Below are positions 1 through 10,399 of a DNA stretch of 64,000 nt, piece by piece. Source of the DNA: Mesocentrotus franciscanus (lineage: Eukaryota; Echinodermata; Echinoidea; Camarodonta; Strongylocentrotidae). The DNA is taken from NCBI GenBank assembly GCA_037976565.1, contig CP137675.1:12294534-12358533 (forward strand). Direction: 5' to 3'. Position 1 is the first letter of the stretch. The number at the start of each line of letters is the position of its first letter. The notes below the pieces were generated by a model. It searched no databases, was not told the origin of the DNA, and saw only the letters and a list, made by a program, of their open reading frames with translations. The position numbers and the translations under genes were made by a program.

Positions 1-33
1 TCGAAGCCACTATACATCTAGGGACTCATTTCT

Positions 34-845
34 AAATTTATTTATTTATTTATTTATTTGAACATATTTCATCAGGATAACAAGATCAGAGAGGATTGGT
101 TTACATCCTGGTCCTGAATGTCAAAAACTTACACTAAAACATCAAAATAAATTAATCATACATAATTATATAGTCAGAACTGTCATGATAAAAATATTTA
201 GCGACCACATGCAATCTTAAGTAGAAACCAAGTAGAAATTACATGATATTTATTTAAACATATAAAAACACAATTATGGGATCAAATAATGAACTAATCT
301 ATTTAAAATCAAATTCTGTCACACTTCAAAATAATGATCATGAAGTACCAAACTAAACTTAAGGCACTGAGGAGCAGAAGCTACGATAATAATATTCATA
401 ATTTACTGAAATAGGTTTTCTTATGGCATGTTTTTAAAACGTTCGATGGATTGTGCATTGTGTAGATTAGAGGGTAAGTTATTCCATACTGCCGCCTGCA
501 TAGCATAGACTATTCTTACAAATTTCAATATTAGGTTTGGGAAGGACAACCGTAGTCATTGAGTTATTGTATTCATTGGATGCCGATCAAATACCATGTC
601 AATAGCATTGCACAAACGTAATGGAGCGTAGCCATGGATACAATTATACAATGTACAAGCAAGAAAATAGTTACGTCTTTCTTCTAATACCTGCCATTTC
701 AATCTTTTGATAATATCAAGACCACTTTCATTAAATTCAAAGTTCTTTTCAACAATTCTTGCTGCTTTTTTTTGCAATCTTAGGATAATATTCTTGTTAC
801 ATACAGAACAACTCCCCCATAAAGATTTTACGGTTGAGAAATTTA
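34..845 (-). mobile_element. CR1/L2/jockey-like LINE 3' end, decayed
   Basis: Read on the minus strand, about 840 to 556 encode the C-terminal part of a non-LTR reverse transcriptase. A WGSCS motif is followed by LQKKAARIV, then a KW..LEERRNY..A..LY.C..GYAPL block, which is the usual order of this region in CR1/L2/jockey-type elements. The frame is open for about 95 codons but the catalytic RT domain is absent, so this is a 5'-truncated copy. Low coordinates hold a probable 3' UTR ending in an (AAAT)n tail (plus strand 37-59), as expected for target-primed insertion. It is not an active gene. The upstream break is at the inverted repeat beginning near 839. Family type is clear; the exact clade is not. 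Confidence 0.72.
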
Positions 846-1033
846 TTATAGATCTACACCTCTAAAACTGGTAAAAGGCATAATAATATCAGCTTATGTT
901 ATGAAATTGCTGTGATGTTCATAGTTCTCAGTAAAAGAAGTAAAAAATAAAATATAAATAAAGCATGATAATTAGTGCTAAGTAATAATTGTTCACAGCA
1001 ATTTTATAAGAGGTGTAGATCTATAATAAATTT
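839..1033. repeat. Inverted repeat, 25-bp perfect arms
   Basis: Positions 839-863 are the exact reverse complement of 1009-1033 (core TAGATCTA), separated by 145 bp of AT-rich sequence without an ORF. The left arm begins where LINE similarity stops, so this may be a small foldback element that truncated the LINE. No target-site duplication was resolved. Confidence 0.6.
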
Positions 1034-1193
1034 GCTAAAGGTAGACATGCTAGACAGGCACAAATGAAACATTTGCAAGCCATGGCTATGCACGTACACC
1101 ATGCTGACATAGACAAGGCGCTGTCGTCTGTGTGTAAAGAGCTTAGCGCATCCGTAAAATCGTTAGCATGCGTAAAGCTTGTTAGATGAGCTC

Positions 1194-1211
1194 TGATTGG
1201 CTGTATGCAAA
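1194..1211 (+). promoter_or_regulatory. CCAAT-type box plus octamer motif (weak)
   Basis: GATTGG is followed within 10 bp by ATGCAAAT, the POU octamer, in a CpG-containing stretch (about 1120-1260). This pairing occurs in some histone and snRNA promoters, but no such gene follows: the next recognisable sequence is a transposase remnant. A chance match is quite possible. Confidence 0.2.
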
Positions 1212-1231
1212 TGAGTTCAGACTGGGGTCCA

Positions 1232-1300
1232 GAACTGCGGTGGGAAAAAAAATTACGCCCCCCGGTCATGAAAAGAAATCGCCGCCCCTGGTTTCAATAT
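1232..1300. other. GC-rich piece related to small hAT-like elements
   Basis: A GGTGGGAAAAAAAATTAC-like run and a terminal GCCCCTG resemble the end of the 93-bp element at 49340-49432. Only fragmentary similarity is visible and no target duplication could be read. Confidence 0.3.
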
Positions 1301-1473
1301 ATGGAGGAGAGTGGTATCCTCATTCAAAGAAACGAAACACATTTATTCTGTTTACATAGAGTTTTCTTGCCTCGAATCCAACAGTCCTTGGATCAGTTTG
1401 TTTCAACATGGAACCATCATGGACTCAAGACCATGAACAATAAGCGTATAGAGCCAAAGTCAAATATCATGCT
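1300..1473 (+). pseudogene. DDE integrase-core transposase, C-terminal remnant
   Basis: The frame reads YMEESGILIQRNETHLFC, then LHRVFLPRIQQSLDQF and STWNHHGLKTMNN. A NE.HLF.LH..FLPRI...L..F...WN.H.L.T..N block is typical of the C-terminal end of a family of animal integrase-core (rve-like) transposases. The preceding catalytic domain and the usual following PxQLW segment are absent or frame-shifted, so this is a fragment of roughly 55 residues. The DNA after it (1474-1890) is shared with an inverted copy near 10.5-10.9 kb, suggesting both belong to one transposon family. Assignment is by motif recognition only. Confidence 0.6.
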
Positions 1474-1890
1474 TATTTTTTGAGTTGGTTGCCACTATCT
1501 ATACCACACAAACTAAGCACACCTTGTTTATTCGAAAGATTTTATCATAATACACAATATTTCAGATGTGTTTTTCTTTTTAATTTGTAGCGAACACCCC
1601 GAATTCGGAAGGGGCGTCCAAAAAAGCGGCCCTTAATTGACGAAAAATAGTATTTTGTTAATATCATATTAAAAAAAAACACCTTGAACCACGCTAAGTT
1701 TGGTGTCATATGAAAGAAAATTAAATTATCAACATTTTAAAACAAATTTTAACGAAAATTGGATTAATTAATACCGCACTTTTGGGTAACAAACATGATT
1801 TCTTGGAATTTAAAAAAAATTGAATGTTATCAAAAAACATTATTTTCCATTTATCAAAATTGGAGAGGTGTTCTTTCTTGTAACTTAACA
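1474..1890 (+). repeat. Transposon tail repeat, copy A
   Basis: This stretch aligns, with moderate divergence, to the reverse complement of about 10500-10925. Shared landmarks include GAGCCAAAG, CACAAACTAAGCACACCTTG, TTTATCATAATACACAATAT, a GACGAAAAATAGTATTTTGT-like run and TTGAATGTTATCAAAAAACA. One frame contains HKLSTPCLFERFYHNTQYFR, also readable in copy B, but stops interrupt both, so coding is unproven. Confidence 0.65.
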
Positions 1891-2970
1891 AGAATTTGCC
1901 CATGTGCCAGGACAATATCTTGTACAAAAGTGGGGCACTCATATTGAAAAAGAATCGTTTTTCTGAGAGAAAATAATCATGATGAACACCCAAACTTCTT
2001 ACACCAAATGTTGCGTTCATTACTCTAAAAATGAAAATGGATTCATAACTCTGAAAGCTTAGTCTATTGTCCTGTAGGGTTGGGCGTGACCTAATGAAGT
2101 TCCCATTTTCATTTCTTAATTTTACCCGCACGGGAATCACTCTGGCCCTCGTGTGGTTCTGAATAGGAGAGTTTCGCGGACGCGGCGGCGTAACGCTGCT
2201 GAATCCAAAGTACCCCACCGGCATTTACTGCCGGGGGATACAATACGAGATGAACGAGTACGTAGGCATGCTTGTACAACACGACACAGCGCATGGTGTG
2301 CGCTATTTCTCCGAACCCGAAATTAGCCTGGAAAGGTCCACAATATATACGCGTTTCAAAACAGCTTTGCGTTTATCATCTCTCAGAAACGTGAATCTGG
2401 CTCATACGCGTATCATAACGCACTTCAGTCGGCGTTGTATGAAAACGTGCTTGCTTTTATCAACTTGCAAATTTGCCTGAATCACGTTTGAAAACGCTGA
2501 TTACAGGCTAGGAAAGAGTTGATAAACGCACACTAAAACTATTACAGCTCTGTCGGAATATCAAATAAACTATGGTGGCCAAGAAGGGACATCTCGAACT
2601 TTGTCGTGAATTTATTTGTCCTTGCTTGAGCGGTAACCGAAGGGTGAAGCTGTTTTTCACACACCCATTCGGAGATGAAGGTAGCCCATTCAAAGTCCAC
2701 CAATGTGTGGAATTGCCAATTTGATAAGTGTAAAGATCGCATTGTCAACATACATACACATACAACCGCGATACTATTTACATGCAATAATGCTTTGTGT
2801 GTTGTGTATCCGTCAGGCATCAGCGCAGCGATCGCTACCAATTAAAATGGGCATGATGGATATAAAAGGGAGGGGGGTAAAACACAGAACGAAGGGTAAA
2901 AACAAAAGTATAGTTATTTTATGACCTATATAATAAATACAAAAAATATGAATCTTATATGATAATTAAG
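1891..2970. other. No recognised gene; one degenerate inverted repeat
   Basis: No protein family was recognised in any frame; the open frames are short and look random. Around 2368-2530 there is a weak inverted structure: GCGTTTATCA at about 2368 against TGATAAACGC at about 2521, and AAACGTGAATCTGG against a near-complement at about 2480-2495. It may be an old MITE. The block 2150-2300 is CpG-rich without an identifiable start site. Confidence 0.35.
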
Positions 2971-2980
2971 CTATAATCTC

Positions 2981-3320
2981 CTTTTGAATTGAAATCCCTT
3001 CACCATAAGCAAGTCATATACATTTTCTATGGATAAACTTGAATATTAATTTTTCACCACCCTACGCTAACTTTTCACCATCCCAGCATCATGTACATTT
3101 TCTATTGATAACTTGAATACTAATTCTTCACCACCCTACGCTAATTTTTCACCACCTCAGCATCATGTAAATTTTCTATGGATAAACTGGAACATTAATA
3201 CATGACGGTGACTTGGTGGATAGTTTTTGTGATTTGGTAAAGAGTCAATATTATATGCCACTTTTCCTATATAGAAAATGTATATGACTTGCTTATGGTG
3301 AAGGGATTGCAATTCAAAAG
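2981..3320. mobile_element. MITE with 50-bp TIRs and internal 75-bp tandem repeat
   Basis: 2981-3030 and 3271-3320 are inverted copies of about 50 bp with one clear mismatch. Between them, from 3023, a unit of about 75 bp is repeated roughly 2.4 times, each starting TTTTCTATxGATAA and containing CACCACCCTACGCTAA and CAGCATCATGTA. Each unit begins with the last bases of the TIR, so the TIR edge appears to have been duplicated inwards. No ORF. The target duplication was not resolved. Confidence 0.75.
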
Positions 3321-3416
3321 AATTATAATGAAGTGACCCGATATATCGAAATGAGGAATGTCCCCCAACGGCATTAACAATGAAGGGACTTTACAGATCT
3401 ATAGTCCATAGACATT

Positions 3417-3837
3417 ATTATATACCTCATACGCATTGCAATTTACGCGGATCCGCAGTGACTGCATTACCTGTATAGCGCCAGCTAAACATATTTACAT
3501 CCTTCTATGTTTCATTTGGTCTACTTGTTGTATACATTCCCCACACAGGTATTAAAACTAAACTGTTGTGGATGTATGAAACACTGAATGATGTAAATAT
3601 GACCTACAGCTAGACCTATTCATGAATCAATGAAAATGATGAGGTATATAAAACAAATGTGGACTGCTCTGTAATCGGATGGTGGTTAAAATTATCACTC
3701 CCTCGGTGGTGCTCATACCGGCCCTTCTATCACCCCCTTGACTTAGCCTCGAGATGATAGAAGGGCAGGTATGAACAGCACCTTGGGAGTGATAATTTCC
3801 ACCATCATCCTCATGAGCAGTCAATATTTGTATACTG
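3417..3837 (+). mobile_element. Hairpin element, internally deleted copy
   Basis: Closely matches the first third of the 1.4-kb element at 47852-49266. It starts with the same ATTATATACCTCATAC, then jumps to GCATTGCAATTTACGC, which in the longer copy lies about 200 bp further in. From there similarity continues to CAATATTTGTATACT. It contains a long hairpin (about 3680-3808), whose arms carry TATCACTCCC and CCTTCTATCA and their complements. The loop has decayed relative to the other copy. Confidence 0.7.
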
Positions 3838-4190
3838 TTCGGTTGATTTCACATTGATGCCCTGCCTCTAAAGGCACTTGGAAAGGAAAAAAGGAACGCA
3901 CAATACTCCTTTTCCATGCCACAATATATACCTTTCGACCATTGTGTGAAATCAACCAGGCAGTTTGCAACAACTTAACTTTATAAGCATGATAAGGTGT
4001 AATGTTACGACTAAGTTTCATGTAATTTGACACCGAGGTTGATTACAATCATCTACAAAATTCTACGTGATAGGCCTAGCAATAGCATGATAAAGGTAAG
4101 CAGGTCTCTCGTACATGTGCTCTACATTACTAACTAGCCCACTGTGACCTTGTATTGTTGGGCTGTTATCGTTATGGCTTGTAACACAAT
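3838..4190. other. No feature seen
   Basis: Moderately AT-rich sequence with only short random open frames, and no repeat shared with the rest of the window that I could see. Confidence 0.4.
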
Positions 4191-4191
4191 C

Positions 4192-4722
4192 AGCGTGTCC
4201 ACACACAAAACAATTTATCCCGAAACTCTATAACGATACGTCGTATAAAGAATCATCGTATAAATTCCAGGGTGTCCACACACAAGAAACGTCGTATAAA
4301 GAATCATCGTATAAATTCCAGGGTGTCCACACACACAAGAAAGTAATCCCAAAACTCTACAGCGAAATGTCGTATAGGTGCGCAGTTTGCTACTGCGGTC
4401 ATGAAATGGAAGCGGAAATGAGAGGTCAGGTCTCCTTTCGTGCGCGATCCGACGTTAAGCCCCGCCCAGTTAGACTAGTTCCGTCCACACAAAAAATTTC
4501 CGTGATTAAGCGTGATTAGGCGTGATTAGTTATTGAGTTCTAGTTCGAAACGATGCCCAAACCTGCGTTTCGTTATACGACGTATCGTTATACGACGTAT
4601 CGTTAGTAAGCGTCCACACACACAATTTCATCATATTACTATCGCGAAACGGTATAACTATCGCGAAACGGTATAACTAATCACGCCTAATCACGGAAAA
4701 TGTTGTGTGTGGACAGGGGGTT
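4192..4722. mobile_element. Non-autonomous element, mosaic of short repeated motifs
   Basis: The left end (GTGTCCACACACAAAACAAT) and right end (complement of CCTGTCCACACACAACATTT) form an imperfect terminal inverted repeat. GTCCACACA recurs at about 4197, 4272, 4324, 4472 and 4610. A unit containing CGTATAAAGAATCATCGTAT is duplicated in tandem (about 4243 and 4292). CGTGATTAGGCGTGATTAG near 4510 is inverted near 4677-4696. ATACGACGTATCGTTA and ATCGCGAAACGGTATAACT are each tandemly doubled. No ORF. Borders are approximate and the target duplication was not read. Confidence 0.6.
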
Positions 4723-4850
4723 TGTCTCATTTGTTTTTGTTTTTGTTTCGTTTATAATAATTTTTTTTTTTAATTGCTTAAAGGTACTATGTCCCATTTG
4801 CAGGCCAAAAAAATGAAAGGGTTAAATTCCAACGGCATTTGAAAGACAAT

Positions 4851-5645
4851 AGCGAGCTTTCGATTTAGGCACCCGACGTGGGCTACTACGAGTTACTGGA
4901 GAGTGGAGACGTTGCGCAGCTCACGTCCGTTCCCTTCGCGGAAGTGCTTTCGATTTTTCACGACGGGGCTTTCGTCGGTCACGTGACCAATTTTTGAGAT
5001 CAGGTGACTAAGTCAGGTACTAAATTCACAGTGCGCGAAAATCTGATACGAAGAATAACATAAGGATGAGAGAAAGAGATAGAATGATAAAACAAAGAAT
5101 AACATAAGAGAAGGTGGTAGAATTAGGAAGAAACAAAGAATAACATAAGGAAAGACAGAAAGAGAAAGTGATAGAATGATAAAAACAAAGAATAACATAA
5201 GAGAAGGTGGTAAAAGGAAGAAACAAAGAATAACATAAGGAAAGACAGAAAGAGAGAGTGTTAGAATGATAAAAACAAAGAATAACATAAGAGAAGGTGA
5301 TAGAAGGAAGAAACAAAGAATAACATAAGGAAAGACAGAAAGAGAAAGTGATAGAATGATAAAAACAAAGAAAACATAAGAGAAAGTGATAGAAGGAAGA
5401 AACAAAGAAAAACATAAGGAAATTAAGACATAAAGAAAAAAATGATATAATGATAACAACAGGGATACCGAGGAAACTGCACCCACGTTGCCGTTTTCAC
5501 GACGACGGGGATTCACGGAAATTGCCCCGACTCCCGGCGTGTGATTTGGAAGGGAACGGGGGCCCAGAAGCTCGCACATGCGCAGTGGATTAATAAGACG
5601 TCACGCGTCGTAGCCCACGTCGGGTGCCTAAATCGAAAGCTCGCT
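4851..5645. mobile_element. 795-bp TIR transposon, 36-bp perfect TIRs
   Basis: 4851-4886 is exactly repeated in inverse at 5610-5645 (outer bases AGCGAGCTTTCGATTTAGGC). Comparison with the uninterrupted host repeat at 27085-27100 (GAAAGACAACACTAAT) gives a 3-bp target duplication, AAT, at 4848-4850 and 5646-5648. A 3-bp duplication is compatible with PIF/Harbinger-type elements, but the TIR sequence alone does not settle the superfamily. It encodes no transposase; the interior holds CpG-rich shoulders and a 90-bp minisatellite. Confidence 0.82.
5041..5445. repeat. 90-bp minisatellite, about 4.4 units
   Basis: The marker AAACAAAGAATAACATAAGG recurs at 5131, 5221 and 5311, a period of exactly 90 bp, with a diverged unit at 5400. 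Each unit is itself two related half-units of AAAGAATAACATAAGR. Because 90 is divisible by three, the minus strand stays open in more than one frame and reads as a repeated Phe/Leu/Ser-rich hydrophobic string. I regard that as a by-product of the repeat, not a gene. Confidence 0.85.
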
Positions 5646-5735
5646 AATACTAACTTAGAACTTCCCTAAAATAAGGGGGCTTGAAAATATCTTTAAGTGG
5701 GAAAATAACGACGATTAGCTGTCGAATCGACTTAG

Positions 5736-6127
5736 GAGCTGTAGAGCCAATAAGTAATAGTCTGATTTATCAGACCATCGTACTGAATGGACGTACGTTT
5801 TATGCTGCGCAAAGATTCAATCAGTTTAATTTTGGCCATTACAAGAAGTGGGTTATTGATGTAGACAAATGCTCATGTACCCTTTATAGCTCATTTTATG
5901 TATGCTATTACCAAAGATGAAAAGAAAAGTCAGTCGGTCACTCAATAGTGACTGACAGTGAAGTCTAGCAAGTAAATGGGTTTCCTTGCATTATTTGAAT
6001 ATTAGGACACTGCTAACGTTTAAATTTCACAGATAGGACATACATGACATATTCATAATTCCTGCAAAGTTCTACAGAATTTGATGTTGGCTGGACACAG
6101 TATCTTTAACAGTGTCTTTGCTTGTTC
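5736..6127. other. No gene seen
   Basis: A 79-codon plus-strand frame (5681-5920) starts inside the old repeat and resembles no family. A small imperfect hairpin, CAGTCGGTCACT / AGTGACTGACAG, lies at about 5930-5958. Confidence 0.4.
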
Positions 6128-6275
6128 CTGACAGAACAACATCGGCCAAAACAACAAGCCAGGAATTATATTACGACTCGACTACCTCGACATGATTCAG
6201 AAAACCAGACCAGGCGTAAATAGTCAAATATGACTGAACGCCATAAATAAAACCAACAACAACAACAACAACTTT
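6128..6275 (+). mobile_element. Retroposon 3' end with (CAA)n tail, copy A (deleted)
   Basis: Shares ACAGAACAACATCGGCCAAA, ATTACGACTCGACTACCTCG, AGTCAAATxTGACTGAACGCC and a terminal (CAA)n with the longer copy at 35012-35322. About 150 bp of the interior is missing. The simple-repeat tail and repeated occurrence point to a SINE or a truncated LINE 3' end; no polymerase III boxes were identified. Confidence 0.65.
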
Positions 6276-9200
6276 GTCTCATCATATAGTCGTCATTAAT
6301 TTGTGTAATATTATGTGACGACCATAATAAGACTGATGTATTAAAACTTAAGAGAGCCATAACAAACAGCTCGACAAGGTAGGCTAATCTCGTACACTAT
6401 ACCCTCGCAAACTCATACCTTCAATTTAAGTCAAGTCGTACAACAGTTTTTTTTTGTGTGAAACTGTTTAATAGGTGGTTTGGTTTTGATTCAGGAAAGC
6501 ACTAGATGGGGGGACCGCTGGATGATCATGGTTTGGGAAAAAAAGGCGTAAATGGTTTGGTTTGTGTTTGATTTTTGATGTTGTTGACATTTTGTCCGAA
6601 ACAGCATTTTTTTTTTTTTTTTTTTGGGGCTTTGTTATATATGAATAAACACACTCTTCCAAATGCAGGTCTGCAAACAAAGAACGCAATTCCATACAAT
6701 CACAATGTAATGAGGAAAATAAAATTTACTGTTAAATGCAAACACATCCAAAAACACATCCACACAATTCCCAACTACTTTTTTGGTATTAAGGTACGAC
6801 TTTGCGAAGAAAATTTGCAGCAGTTTCCCGCACAAGCCAAGCCATCAATGTAAGAAAGTATGTGTATGTTTTGTGCATCAATAATCCATGTAGTAGCATA
6901 AGCCAAAATTGATAACATTTATTTCTCAATTGCTTGCGAATAATAGAAAATCTTATGTGGAATGCCCTTTCTTTTTTTGTCCAATCAAATGTATGTCAAA
7001 ATAAATATGAAGAAATCAAAACTTGCCAAACTTTCTTTTAAAATACAAACATAATTTAATATGCACGTACATTTTTTTTAACGCATCTTTTTTCAACTCG
7101 AAAAGGATTTTGCCAAGAAATAAAGTCCTGAGTGTGCCAGTATAAGAAATAGGAGGAAGATGGGAGTATCTGTGAAGATGTAATAGACTACACTGACAAG
7201 ATTAATTATTCGTGGAGAGATGTGTTGGATTGGAATCCATAGACATGGACAACCTTACTAAAGGTACATTTTAAAATTACAAATGCATGCCACTATACTG
7301 TGTTCACCATTTGATAGGATAAAAACAAGTTATCAATGCAATTCCCGTGCATTATGAAGAAAAACACACCTGTGTGAAATGTGCATGCACTGTATACATC
7401 GCATAATATATTTTACCTGGAGTGGTAACATCACTCAATGTAAATGCCATGTAATGAAATGTATTTGTCCGGCTGTAAGACTAGAACACAAACACTCAGC
7501 TACATCGTGTGGGTAGGTATATATACACACATCCAAACCAGTGACCTGTTACAAAAGGGACAATAGCATGGACCTACTACGAAGTACGTCCATGACAAAA
7601 GGGTCCCTGCATGGTTTGGTGAGATCCCCAGTTGGTAAGTGTGTACAAAACTAATGGGAGCTAGTTTTACCAAAAGAGTAAGTACAAACAAAAGAGGGAC
7701 AAGAGGAGGATTGCAGATGTTTACCAAATTGGTTTGATACTTGTAATTAAATAAATTATTTACTTATTAGACAAAAGTATACTTTTGTTAGATAGACAAT
7801 TTGTTGATGAAATAACCTGAACTTGAGTCGATCAGTTGTCACTGGGCGATGCTATTGATTCCAGAAGCATGTATATACACCCAAGTTTTTAAAGTAGATT
7901 AAATTCAGATTAAACATTTTCACAATTAACAATAGTCAATTAATTAGTGTTTCATAAATGATAAGAATCGACCGAGCATCAAGGGTTGACCATTTGGATC
8001 GTATGCCTAAGTGCCTCACTTATGGTATATTTTTACAGAGGAAAGGATAAATCTGGGACTACTGATGTTACCCATGGCGTTTGAAACTAAGAGCAAAGGC
8101 AAAGGAAAGGGGCGCTGTTCACTCAAGGAGTCAATAGCCTCAGTTATAGACATGCAATTGGTAGATGCTACATTTTCTAATTATTACAGTGCCCAGCTGA
8201 CCATTTTGGCTGAGTTGTACAATCAAAAGTTGGTTTGAATAAAAAAATTAAAAAATCAACAAGATTTGACACTCCATATTTACAAATTACTGGTATCTAT
8301 ATATTAGTGTAGGTGTTTGAAGAATTGTTAACAAATTTAACTCACTGATACTAGAACTTCCCCAGTTATAGACCCCTCACTTTCAGAGTAATATCTCCCA
8401 TCTAGAGGGCGACTTTTACCAAGTTTTCTGAGTCTTATTTCTTTTTCAGAAAACCCATCCAAAGCGATTGATTTATGGAGCTTTAATAAGAACTGTACAA
8501 ACATGATTATAGTTTTGGGTTTGAATATGGGAGGGTTGTATTTACAGTGACCAGTTGGCCTATACCTTGACTAGTATAAGCATATTACGTTTGAAATTAC
8601 TTTTTTAAACAACTTTCCATACATTTCAAATACCGGTTCCTTGCATTGATTTGTACAAGAGGGAAAGGGTTTAAACAGCCAAATAGGCAGGAGTCGAATA
8701 ACACTGCACGTACATAAGAAAGGTCACAGCTAACCTGTATTGTAAGGTCATCTCGATCTCCATTGAATGGAACATAATGATATATGAGGAAAGTCTATTT
8801 TTGATAGTGGTGTTTAACCAACTATGTCGCGGCGCGAGTAGTAATTTTGTCAGTGGTGACTCTTCACATAGGCTTACAAGGCGCTGCACTGGAAAACAGT
8901 ATATATTCAAAACACATTTTTAAATATTTTCCTTTGACCTACTAGTATTAAGAAAATTCACATATACCTGGCTGAAAGTATTAACTTACTTTGTGTCAAA
9001 ATTTATAATTCTTGAGTTGTAAATAGTTTGATTTTCAAGTTTGACAGTGTACACAGTGTGTGGCAGACAATCTGTGCGTACACTGTGATCAGCCTACTTT
9101 TATTGGGAATTCTCATTTATTTGTACTTCCTGTACATTCACAAAGAAAACATTGCGAATTTTGCCTACAATTTTGTCAGAAACATCTGGATTTACATTGT

Positions 9201-9590
9201 ATTGTTTCAATTTTTACAAAGATGAAGCAGCTGGTGATGATCGGAGTTCCATACTTCCATGCTTTATTCACTAATGTTTACTTTGTCAATGCAATCGATC
9301 TGAAATATTGCCTAAAGGGAACCCAGTGTTTGGTATTGTTGAAAACTTTGATCTTTTAGAGGGTTGGAATTTGGAAAAGAAATTTTATTGAAAAAGTCCT
9401 CAATACAGTAAACACGTGAGATGCATACAGTTAATACACATAATATTATGGGCAAAAATGTCGTTTTGTGGAAGTCGAGTAAATAGGTTGCTATAACTTT
9501 CCACTAGAGATATGAGAATCTCTTTGCACAAGATATTGTCCAGGTACATGGACTAATTCCTGGTAAGGTACAAGAAAGCAGAGCTCAAAT
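6276..9590. other. Long stretch without recognised genes
   Basis: AT-rich sequence with a poly-T run at about 6608-6626, an 18-bp perfect palindrome ACAAAAGTATACTTTTGT near 7772, and a short hairpin with GTCCATG/CATGGAC arms at about 7568-7595. Open frames at 8011-8238 and 9060-9359 show no family signature. The latter has several CxxC pairs but no spacing I can assign. Confidence 0.4.
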
Positions 9591-9599
9591 TAATTTTTT

Positions 9600-9690
9600 G
9601 TCCACGGTGGCTCTTCCAAAAAAAAAAAAAGCCCCCGTGAGCCTTTTCACGGGGCTCTTTTAGTACTGACAGGGCTCTTTTTAGTAAAAT
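9600..9690. repeat. GC-rich hairpin fragment
   Basis: A poly-A run is followed by GCCCCCGTGAGCC and CACGGGGCTC, a short hairpin; GGGCTCTTTTTAGTA is doubled. The motif CCCCCGTGAGC also appears in the transposon copy at about 10440, so this may be a broken end of the same or a similar family. Confidence 0.4.
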
Positions 9691-9819
9691 TTCCATTGAA
9701 TTGGTACCCATGATACTCTTAAATTCTTTGCTATTTCATCATTATCATTTATCTAAGTCGGAATTTTCCTCTTACAAACTTGCAAGTTACATAAGGGGTT
9801 ACTGACTTTCATCCCGTGA

Positions 9820-9985
9820 TGACATATTCTCTCCATTTCTTCCCGTTCTGCACATTATTTCCTCCTCACCATTTAGAGCAACCTTATTTACATGCTTTCT
9901 TTAATCTTTACTCTTTACCATATCCTTCCACAACATCTTTGGTTTTCCCCTTCTTCTCAATATCGATTTACTGGTCGAGGTTCAT
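9820..9985 (-). pseudogene. LINE C-terminal fragment
   Basis: One minus-strand frame reads LRRRGKPKMLWKDMVKSKD, then a stop, then RKHVNKVALNGEE. The RRRG(R/K)PK..W.DMV pattern followed by an AL(N/D)..EW-like segment is typical of the extreme C-terminus of many non-LTR reverse transcriptases. The copy has at least one stop and lacks all upstream domains. Low-to-moderate certainty because the segment is short. Confidence 0.4.
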
Positions 9986-10029
9986 TATTTGCTGGTCTTT
10001 TGGAATCACCAGATTTCAGAGGATTCACG

Positions 10030-10330
10030 CTTTTCACAACGAAGAACTTCTCCATGTTTCGGTCCTTGCGCGATTGTCTCTAGCTCCAGCAGATATGGGG
10101 CGGCATTCGTGTACACCGGAACTACCGGGGCAGTATAGCCACTGCTGACGGCCGCACTGCACTGCGAACTTCCGTTGTTTGTATCGGTAATACTTATAGA
10201 GATATGGAGATGGGAGATAAAGCACCATCTTCCAGCGAGTAAGCGTACTTTTGTTTACAATATGGCGGCCTCTAGACACCGAAAAATTCGAGCTAGAAAT
10301 CCTGCACGCTAATCTAACTTCATAGTTCCA
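10030..10330. promoter_or_regulatory. CpG-containing block with a YY1-like motif
   Basis: This 300-bp block is clearly richer in GC and CpG than its surroundings and contains AATATGGCGGC at about 10259, which matches the YY1 core often found at metazoan promoters. No first exon with a convincing splice donor follows on either strand. It could equally be part of a GC-rich transposon. Confidence 0.22.
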
Positions 10331-10399
10331 TTTCATTGGTTTAAGGTTTAAAAGTTGAAGCTCAATATTGTGTGAAGGCTATAACAGAAAAAAATCTTT

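Larger units (their letters stand above)
4776..5735 (+). repeat. Old interspersed repeat, split by a later insertion
   Basis: 4776-4847 and 5646-5735 together match the uninterrupted repeat at 27017-27178: TTAAAGGTACTA, CCCATTTGCAGGC, AAATTCCAACGGCATTTGAAA, then CTTGAAAAT, AAATAACGAC and TGTCGAATCGA. The 795-bp element at 4851-5645 interrupts it, so the copy at 27 kb acts as the empty site. Confidence 0.75.

Noticed and set aside
5013..5579. 188-codon membrane-like protein
   Set aside because: Produced by a 90-bp minisatellite; repeat units align at DNA level and other frames are open too.
9060..9359. Frame with several Cys pairs suggesting a zinc-binding protein
   Set aside because: Spacing matches no family I can name and no splice or start context supports it.
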